In this document: positions 34,818-43,067 of the stretch, piece after piece
Layout of the letters: each line of letters begins with the position of its first letter
How positions within the stretch are numbered: the first letter of the stretch is position 1
Notes under the pieces: generated by a model
Database searches by the model: none
Told to the model about the DNA's origin: nothing
Seen by the model: only the letters and a program-made list of their open reading frames with translations
Assembly (NCBI GenBank): GCA_026392415.1
Contig: JAPLCC010000011.1
Location: forward strand, 1-64,000
DNA: 64,000 nt
DNA from: Propionibacteriales bacterium
Lineage (GTDB): Bacteria > Actinomycetota > Actinomycetes > Propionibacteriales > Nocardioidaceae
Direction: 5' to 3'
Made by a program: the position numbers and the translations under genes

Positions 34818-36248
34818 CTACACGAGGTACTGCGTGAGGTCGCGCTTGAGGAACCGGCCGTGCCCCTTTGTTCCGAGGTACTGGCCGTTCTCGATCAGCA
34901 CCGTGCCGCGGGAGATCGTGACGTCGACGTGGCCGTCGATCTCGAAGCCCTCCCAGGCGGAGTGGTCCATGTTCATGTGGTGCGTCCTGCCCTCGCCCAG
35001 CCCGATGGACGTGTGGCCGGCCGGGTCGTAGACGACGATGTCTGCGTCGGCACCCGGCTGGATCACGCCCTTGCGGCCGTAGAGCCCGAACATCCGCGCA
35101 GGCGTCGTCGAGATCAGCTCAACCCAGCGCGGCAGGGAGATCCGGCCGTCGACGACGCCCTGGTAGAGCAGGTCCACCCGGTGCTCGATCGAGCCGATGC
35201 CGTTCGGGATCGCCCGGAAGTCGTCCTTGCCGAGCTCCTTCTGGTCCTTCATGCAGAACGGGCAGTGGTCGGTCGAGACCATCTGCAGGTCGTTGGTGCG
35301 CAGGCCCTGCCACATCGCCTCGAGGTGCCCCTCCTCCTCCGAACGCAGCGGCGTCGAGCAGACCCACTTGGCGCCCTCGAAGTCGCCCCACTCCTCGCTG
35401 CGCGCGCCCAGCTGCTTCTCGAGCGAGAGGTAGAGGTACTGCGGACAGGTCTCACCGAAGACGTTCTTGCCCTTGTCGCGCGCCCACGCCACCTGCTCGA
35501 CGGCCTGCTTCGCGCTCATGTGCACGATGTAGAGGGGCGCCTCGGTCAGGTCGCTCAGCATGATCGCCCGGTGCGTGGCCTCCTCCTCCATCTGCCAGGC
35601 CCGCGCGATCCCGTGGAAGTACGGTCCGGTCTTCCCGGACTCCGCCAGCTGCGCGGCCAGGACGTCGATCGCCGGACCGTTCTCGGCGTGCATCATCGTC
35701 AGGAGCCCCAGTTCGCGGGCCTTCTGCATCGCCCGCAGGATCTGCGCGTCGTCGCTGTAGAAGACGCCCGGGTAGGCCATGAAGAGCTTGTACGACGTGA
35801 TCCCCTCGTCGACGAGGTTCTCCATCGCCTTGAGCGACTCCTCGTCGACGCCACCGATGATCTGGTGGAAGCCGTAGTCGATCGCGCAGTTGCCGGCCGC
35901 GAGCTCGTGCCAGTGCGCCAGCCCGTCCTCGACCCGCTCGCCGGTCTTCTGGACCGCGAAGTCGATGATCGAGGTGGTGCCGCCCCAGGCTGCGGCGGTC
36001 GTACCGGTCTCGAAGGTGTCACTCGCCTGCGTGCCACCGAAGGGCAGCTGCATGTGGGTGTGCGCGTCGATGCCGCCCGGGATGACGTACTTGCCGGTCG
36101 CGTCGATCACCTTGTCGGCATTGATGCTGCCGAGGGGCGTCGTGCCCGGCGTCAGCAGCGCAACGATCTTCTCGCCGTCCACGAGCACGTCGGCAAGGAC
36201 CGTGCCGGTGGCGTTCACGACGGTGCCGCCCGTGATCAGGATGGTCAT
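34818..36248 (-). CDS. hydA: Dihydropyrimidinase (D-hydantoinase)
   Basis: 476 residues from MTILITGGTVVNATG. The binuclear metal site is visible: His63 and His65 (GGIDAHTHM), carbamylated Lys154 (TSYKLFMAYPG), His187 (MMHAENGP), a further His in YIVHMSAK and Asp in VSTDHCPF. It hydrolyses 5,6-dihydrouracil or dihydrothymine to N-carbamoyl-beta-amino acids. The amidohydrolase gene precedes it by one base and consumes its product. Substrates could also include other hydantoins. Confidence 0.95.
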   Translation of the reverse strand: MTILITGGTVVNATGTVLADVLVDGEKIVALLTPGTTPLGSINADKVIDATGKYVIPGGIDAHTHMQLPFGGTQASDTFETGTTAAAWGGTTSIIDFAVQKTGERVEDGLAHWHELAAGNCAIDYGFHQIIGGVDEESLKAMENLVDEGITSYKLFMAYPGVFYSDDAQILRAMQKARELGLLTMMHAENGPAIDVLAAQLAESGKTGPYFHGIARAWQMEEEATHRAIMLSDLTEAPLYIVHMSAKQAVEQVAWARDKGKNVFGETCPQYLYLSLEKQLGARSEEWGDFEGAKWVCSTPLRSEEEGHLEAMWQGLRTNDLQMVSTDHCPFCMKDQKELGKDDFRAIPNGIGSIEHRVDLLYQGVVDGRISLPRWVELISTTPARMFGLYGRKGVIQPGADADIVVYDPAGHTSIGLGEGRTHHMNMDHSAWEGFEIDGHVDVTISRGTVLIENGQYLGTKGHGRFLKRDLTQYLV

Positions 36249-36249
36249 G

Positions 36250-37098
36250 TCACGCCCTCGCGATGGCGGTGTAGGAGTCGGGTCGACGATCGCGATAGAA
36301 CTGCCAGTCGTCCCGCATCTGCCGGACCATGTCGAGGTCGAGGTCGCGGACCAGGAGCTCCTCCTTGTCCCCGGAGCCGAGAGCACCGACGAAGTTCCCG
36401 CGCGGGTCGATCACCTGGCTGGTGCCGTAGAAGTTGACCGCCTCGTCGCCGTACTCGTTGTCCTCGAGGCCGACGCGGTTGGGCTGCAGGACGAAGTAAC
36501 CGTTGGCGACCGCGGCGCACGGACCCTCGACCTCCCAGAGCCGGTTCGAGAGCCCGGGCTTGGTGGCGTTGGGGTTGAAGACGATGTGCGCACCGTTCAG
36601 ACCGAGCTCACGCCAGCCCTCGGGGAAGTGCCGGTCGTAACAGATGTAGGTGCCGACCTTGCCGACAGCCGTCTCGAAGACCGGGTAACCGAGGTTGCCG
36701 GGGCGGAAGTAGAACTTCTCCCAGAACTTCTCGACGTGCGGGATGTGGTTCTTGCGGTACTTGCCGAGGATCGTGCCGTCGGCGTCGACCACGACCGTGG
36801 TGTTGTAGTAGACGCCGGTCTGCTCCTCCTCGTAGATCGGGAGGACCATCACCTGGCCGAGCTCCTTCGCCAGGGCGGCGAAGCGTTGCACGATCGGGCC
36901 GTCGGCGGGCTCGGCGTAGCGGTAGTACTTCTGGTCCTGGGTGATGCCGAAGTAGGGGCCGTAGAAGAGCTCCTGGAAGCACATCACCTGGGCACCCTGG
37001 GCCGCGGCGTCACGAGCGAACTGCTCGTGACGGTCCAGCATCGAGTCCTTGTCGCCGGTCCAGGTCGTCTGGCTGATCGCTGCGCGCACGATGGTCAA
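36250..37098 (-). CDS. N-carbamoyl-beta-alanine amidohydrolase (beta-ureidopropionase), nitrilase superfamily
   Basis: 282 residues. The nitrilase triad is Glu43 (CFQELFYGPYF), Lys116 (GKYRKNHIPH) and Cys153 (YICYDRHFPEGWR). It hydrolyses N-carbamoyl-beta-alanine or N-carbamoyl-3-aminoisobutyrate to the amino acid, CO2 and NH3. It is the first gene of the nine-gene operon, and its promoter region is shared with the divergent MocR regulator. Confidence 0.93.
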   Translation of the reverse strand: MTIVRAAISQTTWTGDKDSMLDRHEQFARDAAAQGAQVMCFQELFYGPYFGITQDQKYYRYAEPADGPIVQRFAALAKELGQVMVLPIYEEEQTGVYYNTTVVVDADGTILGKYRKNHIPHVEKFWEKFYFRPGNLGYPVFETAVGKVGTYICYDRHFPEGWRELGLNGAHIVFNPNATKPGLSNRLWEVEGPCAAVANGYFVLQPNRVGLEDNEYGDEAVNFYGTSQVIDPRGNFVGALGSGDKEELLVRDLDLDMVRQMRDDWQFYRDRRPDSYTAIARA

Positions 37099-37236
37099 CG
37101 TGCACCTCCATGGGGGGCTGGGGTGAGGGAAGCGGTGCTGGCGGTTATTCGTTATCCTTCGGGTTGAACATTTCGCTTAGATTTCCCTTCTGTCAAGGTT
37201 CTCCTGCGAAACCAGTCAGCCGAGGAGGTCGCCGCC
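37099..37236. promoter_or_regulatory. Divergent promoter region between the pyrimidine operon and mocR
   Basis: The 138-bp gap is relatively AT-rich at 37140-37200. On the minus strand TTGACA (complement of 37191-37196) is a good -35; the -10 seventeen bases on is weak. On the plus strand a TTGAAC-like -35 and the good ribosome site GAGGAGG serve mocR. Overlapping promoters fit MocR-type dual control. No clear operator repeat is visible. Confidence 0.5.
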
Positions 37237-38586
37237 ATGGGTCGCGGACCGGATCTGGCTTCCCTCGAGGACCGCTCCCCCTCCGGCATCGCGGGCGCGT
37301 TCAGCCGTGCGATCCGCGCCGGGGAGCTGCTGCCGGGCGACCGGCTCCCGACCGTGCGGGAGGTCGCCGCCGAGCTGGGCGTGTCGCCGGCCACCGTGTC
37401 CGCGGCCTGGCAGGCGCTGCGTCGTACCGGCGCCGTGGTGTCGCGCGGACGGTCCGGGACCTACGTCAGGGACAGCCCCACGCCGTGGCTCTCGCCGCGC
37501 CAGCGCGAACTCGTCGGCGCGGGACCTGACGGCTTGCGCCTCGACCTGTCGCGGGGCACACCCGACCCGCGGCTGCTGCCCTCGCTCGCGCCCGCGCTGC
37601 GCCGCGTCTCGGAGCGGGCCGGCACGCTGACCTACCAGGACGAGCCGGTGCTCCCGGAGCTGCGCACCGTCCTCACCGCGTCGTGGCCCTACGCCGCGGA
37701 GGCGCTCACCGTTGTCGACGGGGCGACCGACGGCATCACCCGGACCCTCGAGCAGGTCGTCGGGTACGGCGACCGCGTCGTGCTCGAGTCACCCGGCTTC
37801 CCGCCGCTCTTCGACCTCGTCGAGGCGCTCGGCGGAGAGATCGTGCCCGTCGAACTGGACGAGCGGGGCATCCGGCCCGACGCCCTGCGGACGGCTCTCG
37901 GGACCCGGCCGGCCGCAGTGGTCCTCCAGCCGCGCGCGCACAATCCCACCGGTGTGGCGATCGACTCCGCCCGCGCCGAACAGCTGGTGCGGGTGCTGCG
38001 TCGCTCGGCGAACGCGATGCCCTGGATCGTCGAGGACGACCACTCCGCGGGCATCAGCACCGCGCCCGACGTCACCCTCGGCAGGTGGCTCCCCGAGCAC
38101 GTCGTGCACATCAGGTCCTACTCCAAGTCGCACGGTCCCGACCTGCGCATCGCCGCCATGTCCGGCCCCGCCTCGATCATCGACCGGGTCGTCGCCCGCC
38201 GCATGCTCGGCCCGGCCTGGACCTCACGGATGGTGCAGACGATCCTGCTCGACCTGCTGACCTCGTCGCAGTCGCTGGACGAGGTCGGTGAGGCACGGCG
38301 ACAGTACTTCGCACGCCAGCGCACCATCGTCGCCGAGCTCGCCGTGCTCGGGGTCCGGGTGATCGCACCCGACGGCATCAACCTGTGGCTGCCCGTGCGC
38401 GACGAACGAGCCGCTCTGGTCCACCTCTCCGCGGCCGGCATCCGCGCCGCCGGCGGTGCCCCGTTCCTGGCGGGCGTCTCCGGTGCCGCCGGCGAAGCGT
38501 TCGTGCGCGTCACCACCGGCCTCGTCTCACCGAACGACGCGGCCGATGTGGCCGCCGCCCTGGCCGAGGCGGTCGCCGCGGTCTGA
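37237..38586 (+). CDS. MocR-type regulator (GntR winged helix fused to an aminotransferase-like domain)
   Basis: 449 residues. The N-terminal GntR domain (residues about 10-75) has GELLPGDRLPTVREVAAELG. The C-terminal class I aminotransferase fold contains the PLP-binding Lys near residue 297 (RSYSKSHGPDLR) and HNPTGVAIDSARAEQL. MocR proteins sense PLP or PLP-amino acid adducts. Here a beta-alanine or aminoisobutyrate adduct is a plausible signal and the divergent pyrimidine operon the target. It resembles PydR-type regulators in arrangement. Confidence 0.93.
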   Translation: MGRGPDLASLEDRSPSGIAGAFSRAIRAGELLPGDRLPTVREVAAELGVSPATVSAAWQALRRTGAVVSRGRSGTYVRDSPTPWLSPRQRELVGAGPDGLRLDLSRGTPDPRLLPSLAPALRRVSERAGTLTYQDEPVLPELRTVLTASWPYAAEALTVVDGATDGITRTLEQVVGYGDRVVLESPGFPPLFDLVEALGGEIVPVELDERGIRPDALRTALGTRPAAVVLQPRAHNPTGVAIDSARAEQLVRVLRRSANAMPWIVEDDHSAGISTAPDVTLGRWLPEHVVHIRSYSKSHGPDLRIAAMSGPASIIDRVVARRMLGPAWTSRMVQTILLDLLTSSQSLDEVGEARRQYFARQRTIVAELAVLGVRVIAPDGINLWLPVRDERAALVHLSAAGIRAAGGAPFLAGVSGAAGEAFVRVTTGLVSPNDAADVAAALAEAVAAV

Positions 38587-38597
38587 AAAGCAGAAAG

Positions 38598-38684
38598 CGT
38601 CTCGATACGCTCGCTGGCGCTCGCTACTCGACGAACCTGCTCGTCGAGTAGCCGAGCCGCCAGGCGAGGCGTATCGAGACGCTT
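38598..38684. terminator. Long imperfect hairpin, likely bidirectional terminator and repeat element
   Basis: Left arm AGCGTCTCGATACGCTCGC plus further pairing to ACTCGACGA; right arm TCGTCGAGT to GCGTATCGAGACGCT. The two roughly 40-nt arms pair with interruptions and fill the gap between convergent mocR and the FadB-type gene. The sequence (TCTCGATACGC ... GCGTATCGAGA) looks like a member of a dispersed palindrome family distinct from the GGTTGC-TGC-GCAACC element. Confidence 0.75.
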
Positions 38685-38692
38685 CTGTTGGA

Positions 38693-40885
38693 TCAGGCGG
38701 GGAACGAACCGCCCGAGGCAGCCAGGTCGCGCAGCCAGGCGGTGGCCTGGAAGCGCTCGCCGTACTTCGCGGCCAGCTCGTCGGCCCGCGCGATGAACGC
38801 GTTGAGGCCGATCTCGCCGGTCGTCTTGTTCTCGTAGCCGGTCATGAACTGGGCGGCACCACCGGTGTTGGGCGGGAAGCCGATGCCCATGATCGAGCCG
38901 ATGTTCGCGGCGGCCGCCGAGGTGATGACGCCCTCCTCGAAGGTCTTCGCGGTCTCGAGCGCCTCGGCGAAGAGCATCCGGTCCCGGATGTCCTCGATCG
39001 GCGGCTGCTCCTTCGCGACGGGGAACAGGGTCGCGAGCTCCGAGGAGATCGATCCACGCTTGCCGTCCACGTAGTCGTAGAAGCCGGCGCCACGAAGGCG
39101 TCCGGGACGACCCGCGTCGAGCATCTTCTGGACCACAGCGATGCCCGGGTGCTCGACGTACGTGTTGCCGGCCGCCTCTTCACCTTCCCGGGTCGCCTTG
39201 GCGATCTTGCCCATCAGCTCGAGGTTGAGCTCGTCGGAGAGCTGCAGCACGGGAGCCGGGTAGCCGGCCGAGGTGGTGGCGCGCTCGATGGAGTACGGCG
39301 CCACGCCCTCCGCGAGCATCGCCATGCCCTCGTTGACCATGAAGCCGATGACCCGCGAGGTGTAGAAGCCGCGGCTGTCGTTGACGACGATCGGCGTCTT
39401 GCGGATCAGCTGCACCACGTCGTAGGCCTTGGCCAGCGCGACGTCGTTGGTCTCCTTGCCGGTGATGATCTCCACCAGCGGCATCTTGTCCACGGGGGAG
39501 AAGAAGTGCAGCCCGATGAAGTCGGCCGGACGGTCGACACCCTCGGCGAGCTGGGTGATCGGCAGGGTGGACGTGTTGGAGCAGAGCAGCGCGTCCTTGT
39601 TGATGAACGGCGCGATCTCCGCGAAGACCTTGGCCTTGAGGGCCGGGTCCTCGAACACGGCCTCGATGACCAGGTCGACACCGGTCAGGTCGGCCGGGTC
39701 GGCGGTCGCGGTGATCCGGCCGAGCAGCTCGGCCTTCTTCTCCTCGGTCGACCGGCCTCGCGAGATCGCCTTGTCGAGGATGCCCTCGGAGTAGGCCTTG
39801 CCCTTCTCGGCGTTCTCGGCGGACACGTCCTTGAGAACGACCTCGAGACCGGCCTTCGCGCAGACGTACGCGATGCCCGCGCCCATCATGCCCGCGCCGA
39901 GGACGCCGACCTTGGTGGGCTTCCACGTCTCGATGCCCTGCGGACGCAGCGAACCGGAGTTGATCGCCTGCAGGTCGAAGAAGAACGCCTGGATCATGTT
40001 CTTCGAGCCCTGGTTGACGATCAGGTTCGCCAGGTAGCGGGACTCGATCCGCGAAGCGGTGTCGAAGTCGACGTTCGCACCCTCGACAGCCGCCGACAGG
40101 ATCGCGCGCGGTGCCGGGTAGTCAGCGCCCTTGACCTGCTTGCGCAGCAAGGCCGGGAAGGCGGGCAGGAAGCCGGCCAGGGCCGGGGACTTCGGGGTGC
40201 CACCGGGCATCTTGTAGCCGGGCGCGTCCCACGGGTTGAGGGCCGCTTCGGGGTTGGCCTTGAGCCACGCCTTCGCAGCGGGGATCAAGTCGTCCTGGGT
40301 CGCGACGAGCTCGTCGACGATGCCCTTCTTCAGCGCGGTCTCGGGGTCGAACTGGGTGCCCTGGAGCAGGACGTCCATGAGCGCGCTCTGCAGGCCGAAC
40401 TTGCGCACGGCGCGGGTCACGCCGCCACCGCCCGGCAGCAGGCCCAGGGTCGCCTCGGGGAGGCCGACCTTGATCTTGCGGTCGTTGACGAGGATCCGGT
40501 GCTGGGTCGCGAGGGTGATCTCGTAGCCACCGCCGAGTGCGGCGCCGTTGATCGCCGCGACGACGGGCTTCGGGAACAGCTCGAGGCGGCGCAGCGCCTT
40601 CTTGACGTTCTCGGCCATGCCGAACACGTCCGCAGCGTCGGCCTTGGTCGCGGTGACCATGCCCTTGAGGTTGCCGCCGGCGAAGAAGGTCTTCTTCGCG
40701 GAGGCGACGATGACGCCGGTGATGTCGTCCTGCTCGGCGTACAGCCGCTCGACGGCGTCGGCCATCGAGGTGATGTACAGCTCGTTCATCGTGTTGGCGC
40801 TGGCGTTCGGGTCGTCGAGGGTCAGGGTGACGATGCCGTCGGCGTCACGGTCGTAGCGGACCGCGGTCTGGGTCTCGGTGCTCAA
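38693..40885 (-). CDS. FadB-type multifunctional protein (enoyl-CoA hydratase/3-hydroxyacyl-CoA dehydrogenase)
   Basis: 730 residues. The N-terminal crotonase domain (about 1-190) carries AAINGAALGGGYEITLAT and the helix with EATLGLLPGGGGVTRAVR. The NAD-binding domain has GAGMMGAGIAYVCAKAG, and the dehydrogenase His sits in IGLHFFSPVDKMPLVEII. The C-terminal 3HCDH domain follows. It performs hydration of enoyl-CoA and NAD+-dependent oxidation of 3-hydroxyacyl-CoA in fatty acid beta-oxidation. Its gene follows the thiolase gene with a 48-bp gap. Confidence 0.95.
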   Translation of the reverse strand: MSTETQTAVRYDRDADGIVTLTLDDPNASANTMNELYITSMADAVERLYAEQDDITGVIVASAKKTFFAGGNLKGMVTATKADAADVFGMAENVKKALRRLELFPKPVVAAINGAALGGGYEITLATQHRILVNDRKIKVGLPEATLGLLPGGGGVTRAVRKFGLQSALMDVLLQGTQFDPETALKKGIVDELVATQDDLIPAAKAWLKANPEAALNPWDAPGYKMPGGTPKSPALAGFLPAFPALLRKQVKGADYPAPRAILSAAVEGANVDFDTASRIESRYLANLIVNQGSKNMIQAFFFDLQAINSGSLRPQGIETWKPTKVGVLGAGMMGAGIAYVCAKAGLEVVLKDVSAENAEKGKAYSEGILDKAISRGRSTEEKKAELLGRITATADPADLTGVDLVIEAVFEDPALKAKVFAEIAPFINKDALLCSNTSTLPITQLAEGVDRPADFIGLHFFSPVDKMPLVEIITGKETNDVALAKAYDVVQLIRKTPIVVNDSRGFYTSRVIGFMVNEGMAMLAEGVAPYSIERATTSAGYPAPVLQLSDELNLELMGKIAKATREGEEAAGNTYVEHPGIAVVQKMLDAGRPGRLRGAGFYDYVDGKRGSISSELATLFPVAKEQPPIEDIRDRMLFAEALETAKTFEEGVITSAAAANIGSIMGIGFPPNTGGAAQFMTGYENKTTGEIGLNAFIARADELAAKYGERFQATAWLRDLAASGGSFPA

Positions 40886-40933
40886 TGTGTTTCCTTCAGT
40901 CTGAGAGTCGTGAGAGTTCGAGGTGAGCTGGTC

Positions 40934-42145
40934 TCAGACCAGTTCCACGATGGTGGCGATGCCCATGCCGCCGCCGACGCAGAGCGTCGCGAGGCCGCGG
41001 CGCAGGTCGCGCCGCTCGAGCTCGTCGATCAGGGTGCCGAGGATGATCGCGCCGGTGGCACCGAGCGGGTGACCCATCGCGATCGCGCCGCCGTTGACGT
41101 TGGTGATGTCGTGGCTGATGCCCATGTCGCGCATGAAGCGCATCGCGACGGCCGCGAAGGCCTCGTTGATCTCGAACAGGTCGATGTCGCCGACCTCGAG
41201 GCCGGCCTTGGCGAGCGCCTTGTGGGCTGCCGGGGCAGGACCGGTGAGCATGATGATCGGGTCCGCGCCGGAGACGGCGGTCGCGATGATCTTGGCGCGC
41301 GGGGTCAGGCCGAGGTCCTTGCCGACCTGCTCGTTGCCGATCAGGGTCAGCGCGGCGCCGTCGACGATGCCCGACGAGTTGCCGGCGTGGTGGACGTGGT
41401 CGATCTTCTCGAGCCAGTGGTACTTCTCGAGCGCGACGTCGTCGAAGCCGGCGTCGGCGCCGAGCTGGGCGAAGCTCGCCTTGAGTCCGGACAGGCCCTC
41501 GACGGAGGTGTCGGGGCGGACGGTCTCGTCCCGGTCGAGCAGGACCAGGCCGTTGATGTCCTTCACCGGCACGACGGGCTTGTCGTAGTAGCCGTTGGCC
41601 CATGCCTTGGCAGCGCGGTGGTGCGACTCGGCGGCGTACGCGTCGACGTCCTCACGCGACCAGCCCTCGATCGTCGCGATCAGGTCGGCGCCGATGCCCT
41701 GCGGCACGAAGCCGGCCTTGAAGGCGGTGGCCGGGTCAGAGGCCCAGGCGCCACCGTCGGAACCCATGGCGACACGGCTCATCGACTCGACACCGCCGGC
41801 GATGATCAGGTCCTCGAAGCCACCGCGGACGCGGCTGGCGGCCTGGTTGACGGCCTCGAGGCCCGAGGCGCAGAAGCGGTTGAGCTGCACGCCGGCGACG
41901 GTGTCGGGCAGGCCCGCTGCGATCGCGGCGGTCTTGGCGATGTCGCCGCCCTGGTCGCCGACCGGGGACACGACGCCGAGCACGACGTCGTCGATGCGGT
42001 TCGGGTCCAGACCGGGGTTGCGCTCCTGGAGGGCGTCGAGCAGGCCGACGACGAGGTCGACCGGCTTGGACTCGTGGAGGGAGCCGTTGGCCTTGCCTCG
42101 TCCTCGCGGAGTGCGAATGTGGTCGTACACGAATGCTTCTGCCAT
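40934..42145 (-). CDS. Acetyl-CoA C-acyltransferase (thiolase)
   Basis: 403 residues, starting [17 protein letters not shown] with an AAGG ribosome site. Nucleophile Cys92 is in [12 protein letters not shown]. The His is in [16 protein letters not shown] and acid/base Cys389 in [10 protein letters not shown]. It thiolyses 3-ketoacyl-CoA to acetyl-CoA. It forms the beta-oxidation pair with the FadB-type protein and is divergent from the MerR regulator. Confidence 0.95.
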   Translation of the reverse strand: MAEAFVYDHIRTPRGRGKANGSLHESKPVDLVVGLLDALQERNPGLDPNRIDDVVLGVVSPVGDQGGDIAKTAAIAAGLPDTVAGVQLNRFCASGLEAVNQAASRVRGGFEDLIIAGGVESMSRVAMGSDGGAWASDPATAFKAGFVPQGIGADLIATIEGWSREDVDAYAAESHHRAAKAWANGYYDKPVVPVKDINGLVLLDRDETVRPDTSVEGLSGLKASFAQLGADAGFDDVALEKYHWLEKIDHVHHAGNSSGIVDGAALTLIGNEQVGKDLGLTPRAKIIATAVSGADPIIMLTGPAPAAHKALAKAGLEVGDIDLFEINEAFAAVAMRFMRDMGISHDITNVNGGAIAMGHPLGATGAIILGTLIDELERRDLRRGLATLCVGGGMGIATIVELV

Positions 42146-42225
42146 GACCGTCCTTGTTGCTTGGCGTGACGTACGGCGCCGTTCGGGCGCGCCGTACTGG
42201 AATGGGGTGTCCCTGCAGACGATTG

Positions 42226-42242
42226 TGACACTATTACTGTCA
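42226..42242. promoter_or_regulatory. Inverted repeat in the thiolase/merR divergent gap
   Basis: TGACA-N7-TGTCA, perfect 5-bp arms around an AT-rich centre, ending at the A of the MerR ATG at 42242. This is a candidate operator for the MerR protein and would overlap its own start region. Confidence 0.55.
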
Positions 42243-42985
42243 TGGTCAAGAGCGAAGGTCAGGGCGGGCGTGTGACACACGCCGCATCGGAGCCTGCTGA
42301 GCTGACCCTCGACCAGCTCACCGCCCGGGTCGGACTCAGCGTGCGAACGCTGCGTTTCTACACCTCACGAGGCCTGGTGCCGCCGCCGATCCGCCGCGGT
42401 CGCTCGGGTTACTACTCCGCGATCCACGTCGCCCGCATCGAGCTCGTCCTCGAGTTGCAGAGCCATGGCTTCACGCTGTCGGCCATCGAGCGTTACGTCG
42501 CCGGCATCCCTGAGGACGCCAGCCCCGAGGACATCTCGCTGGCGCGCACGATGCTCGCGCCCTGGCAGTCGGACCTCCCCGTGGAGATGGACCGGGAGCA
42601 GCTCGAGATTCGCGCCGGACGATCCCTCTCAGCCGAGGACGTCGCCACCTTGCAGGCCCTCGGCGTGCTCCGGCTGCGCGGCACGACGTACCTCGTGGCG
42701 AGCAACCAGCTGGCCATCGGCGTGCGGTTGCTGGAGCTCGGCTTCCCCCGGGATGTCGCCGTCGCGGCGGCTGCCGTCTACCAGGAGCACGGCGAGCAGA
42801 TGGCCAAGGAGCTCTACGACGTCATCAACGGCAGGCTCGCTCCGTTGTACGACGACGCCGCCCAGTCCGATCACTTCCGCGAAGTGATGGAGCGGCTCAA
42901 GCCGCTCTCGGTCGGCGGACTGGTCACCGCCTACGAAGCGGCCGTCGGCCGCGTCGCGCGGGCGCCCCGCGAAAAATCGAACTGA
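42242..42985 (+). CDS. MerR family transcriptional regulator
   Basis: 247 residues if ATG 42242 is used. The N-terminal HTH reads [20 protein letters not shown] then TSRGLVPPP, with the wing at [14 protein letters not shown]. The C-terminal region is a longer effector domain without the metal-binding Cys of metal-sensing MerR. A GTG at 42272 with an AGGGCGGGC site is an alternative start that would leave the inverted repeat untranslated. It probably regulates the divergent beta-oxidation genes. Confidence 0.85.
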   Translation: MVKSEGQGGRVTHAASEPAELTLDQLTARVGLSVRTLRFYTSRGLVPPPIRRGRSGYYSAIHVARIELVLELQSHGFTLSAIERYVAGIPEDASPEDISLARTMLAPWQSDLPVEMDREQLEIRAGRSLSAEDVATLQALGVLRLRGTTYLVASNQLAIGVRLLELGFPRDVAVAAAAVYQEHGEQMAKELYDVINGRLAPLYDDAAQSDHFREVMERLKPLSVGGLVTAYEAAVGRVARAPREKSN

Positions 42986-43012
42986 CCCGACTCGTGGGAA
43001 CGAGCCGGGCCA
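42983..43012 (+). terminator. Terminator of merR, overlapping its stop codon
   Basis: TGACCCGACTCG / CGAGCCGGGCCA hairpin with a 6-nt loop; the first three bases of the stem are the TGA stop codon. The gap separates the convergent merR and helicase genes, so it may work in both directions. Confidence 0.65.
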
Positions 43013-43030
43013 GTCGATGTCAGGTGTCGG

Positions 43031-43062
43031 TGTGCTGACGCTGTGCTGACGCTGTGCTGACG
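43031..43062. repeat. Three tandem 11-bp repeats
   Basis: TGTGCTGACGC is repeated twice exactly and a third time as TGTGCTGACGG, immediately before the helicase stop. It is too short and regular to be a CRISPR array and is probably slippage-derived. Confidence 0.75.
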
Positions 43063-43067
43063 GGGCG

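Noticed and set aside
38456..42169. A plus-strand open frame of about 1,237 codons
   Set aside because: Antisense to the FadB-type and thiolase genes, which have full catalytic motifs; no ribosome site and GC-driven composition.
43031..43062. Three short tandem repeats as a possible CRISPR array
   Set aside because: Units are 11 bp without spacers; no cas genes are near.
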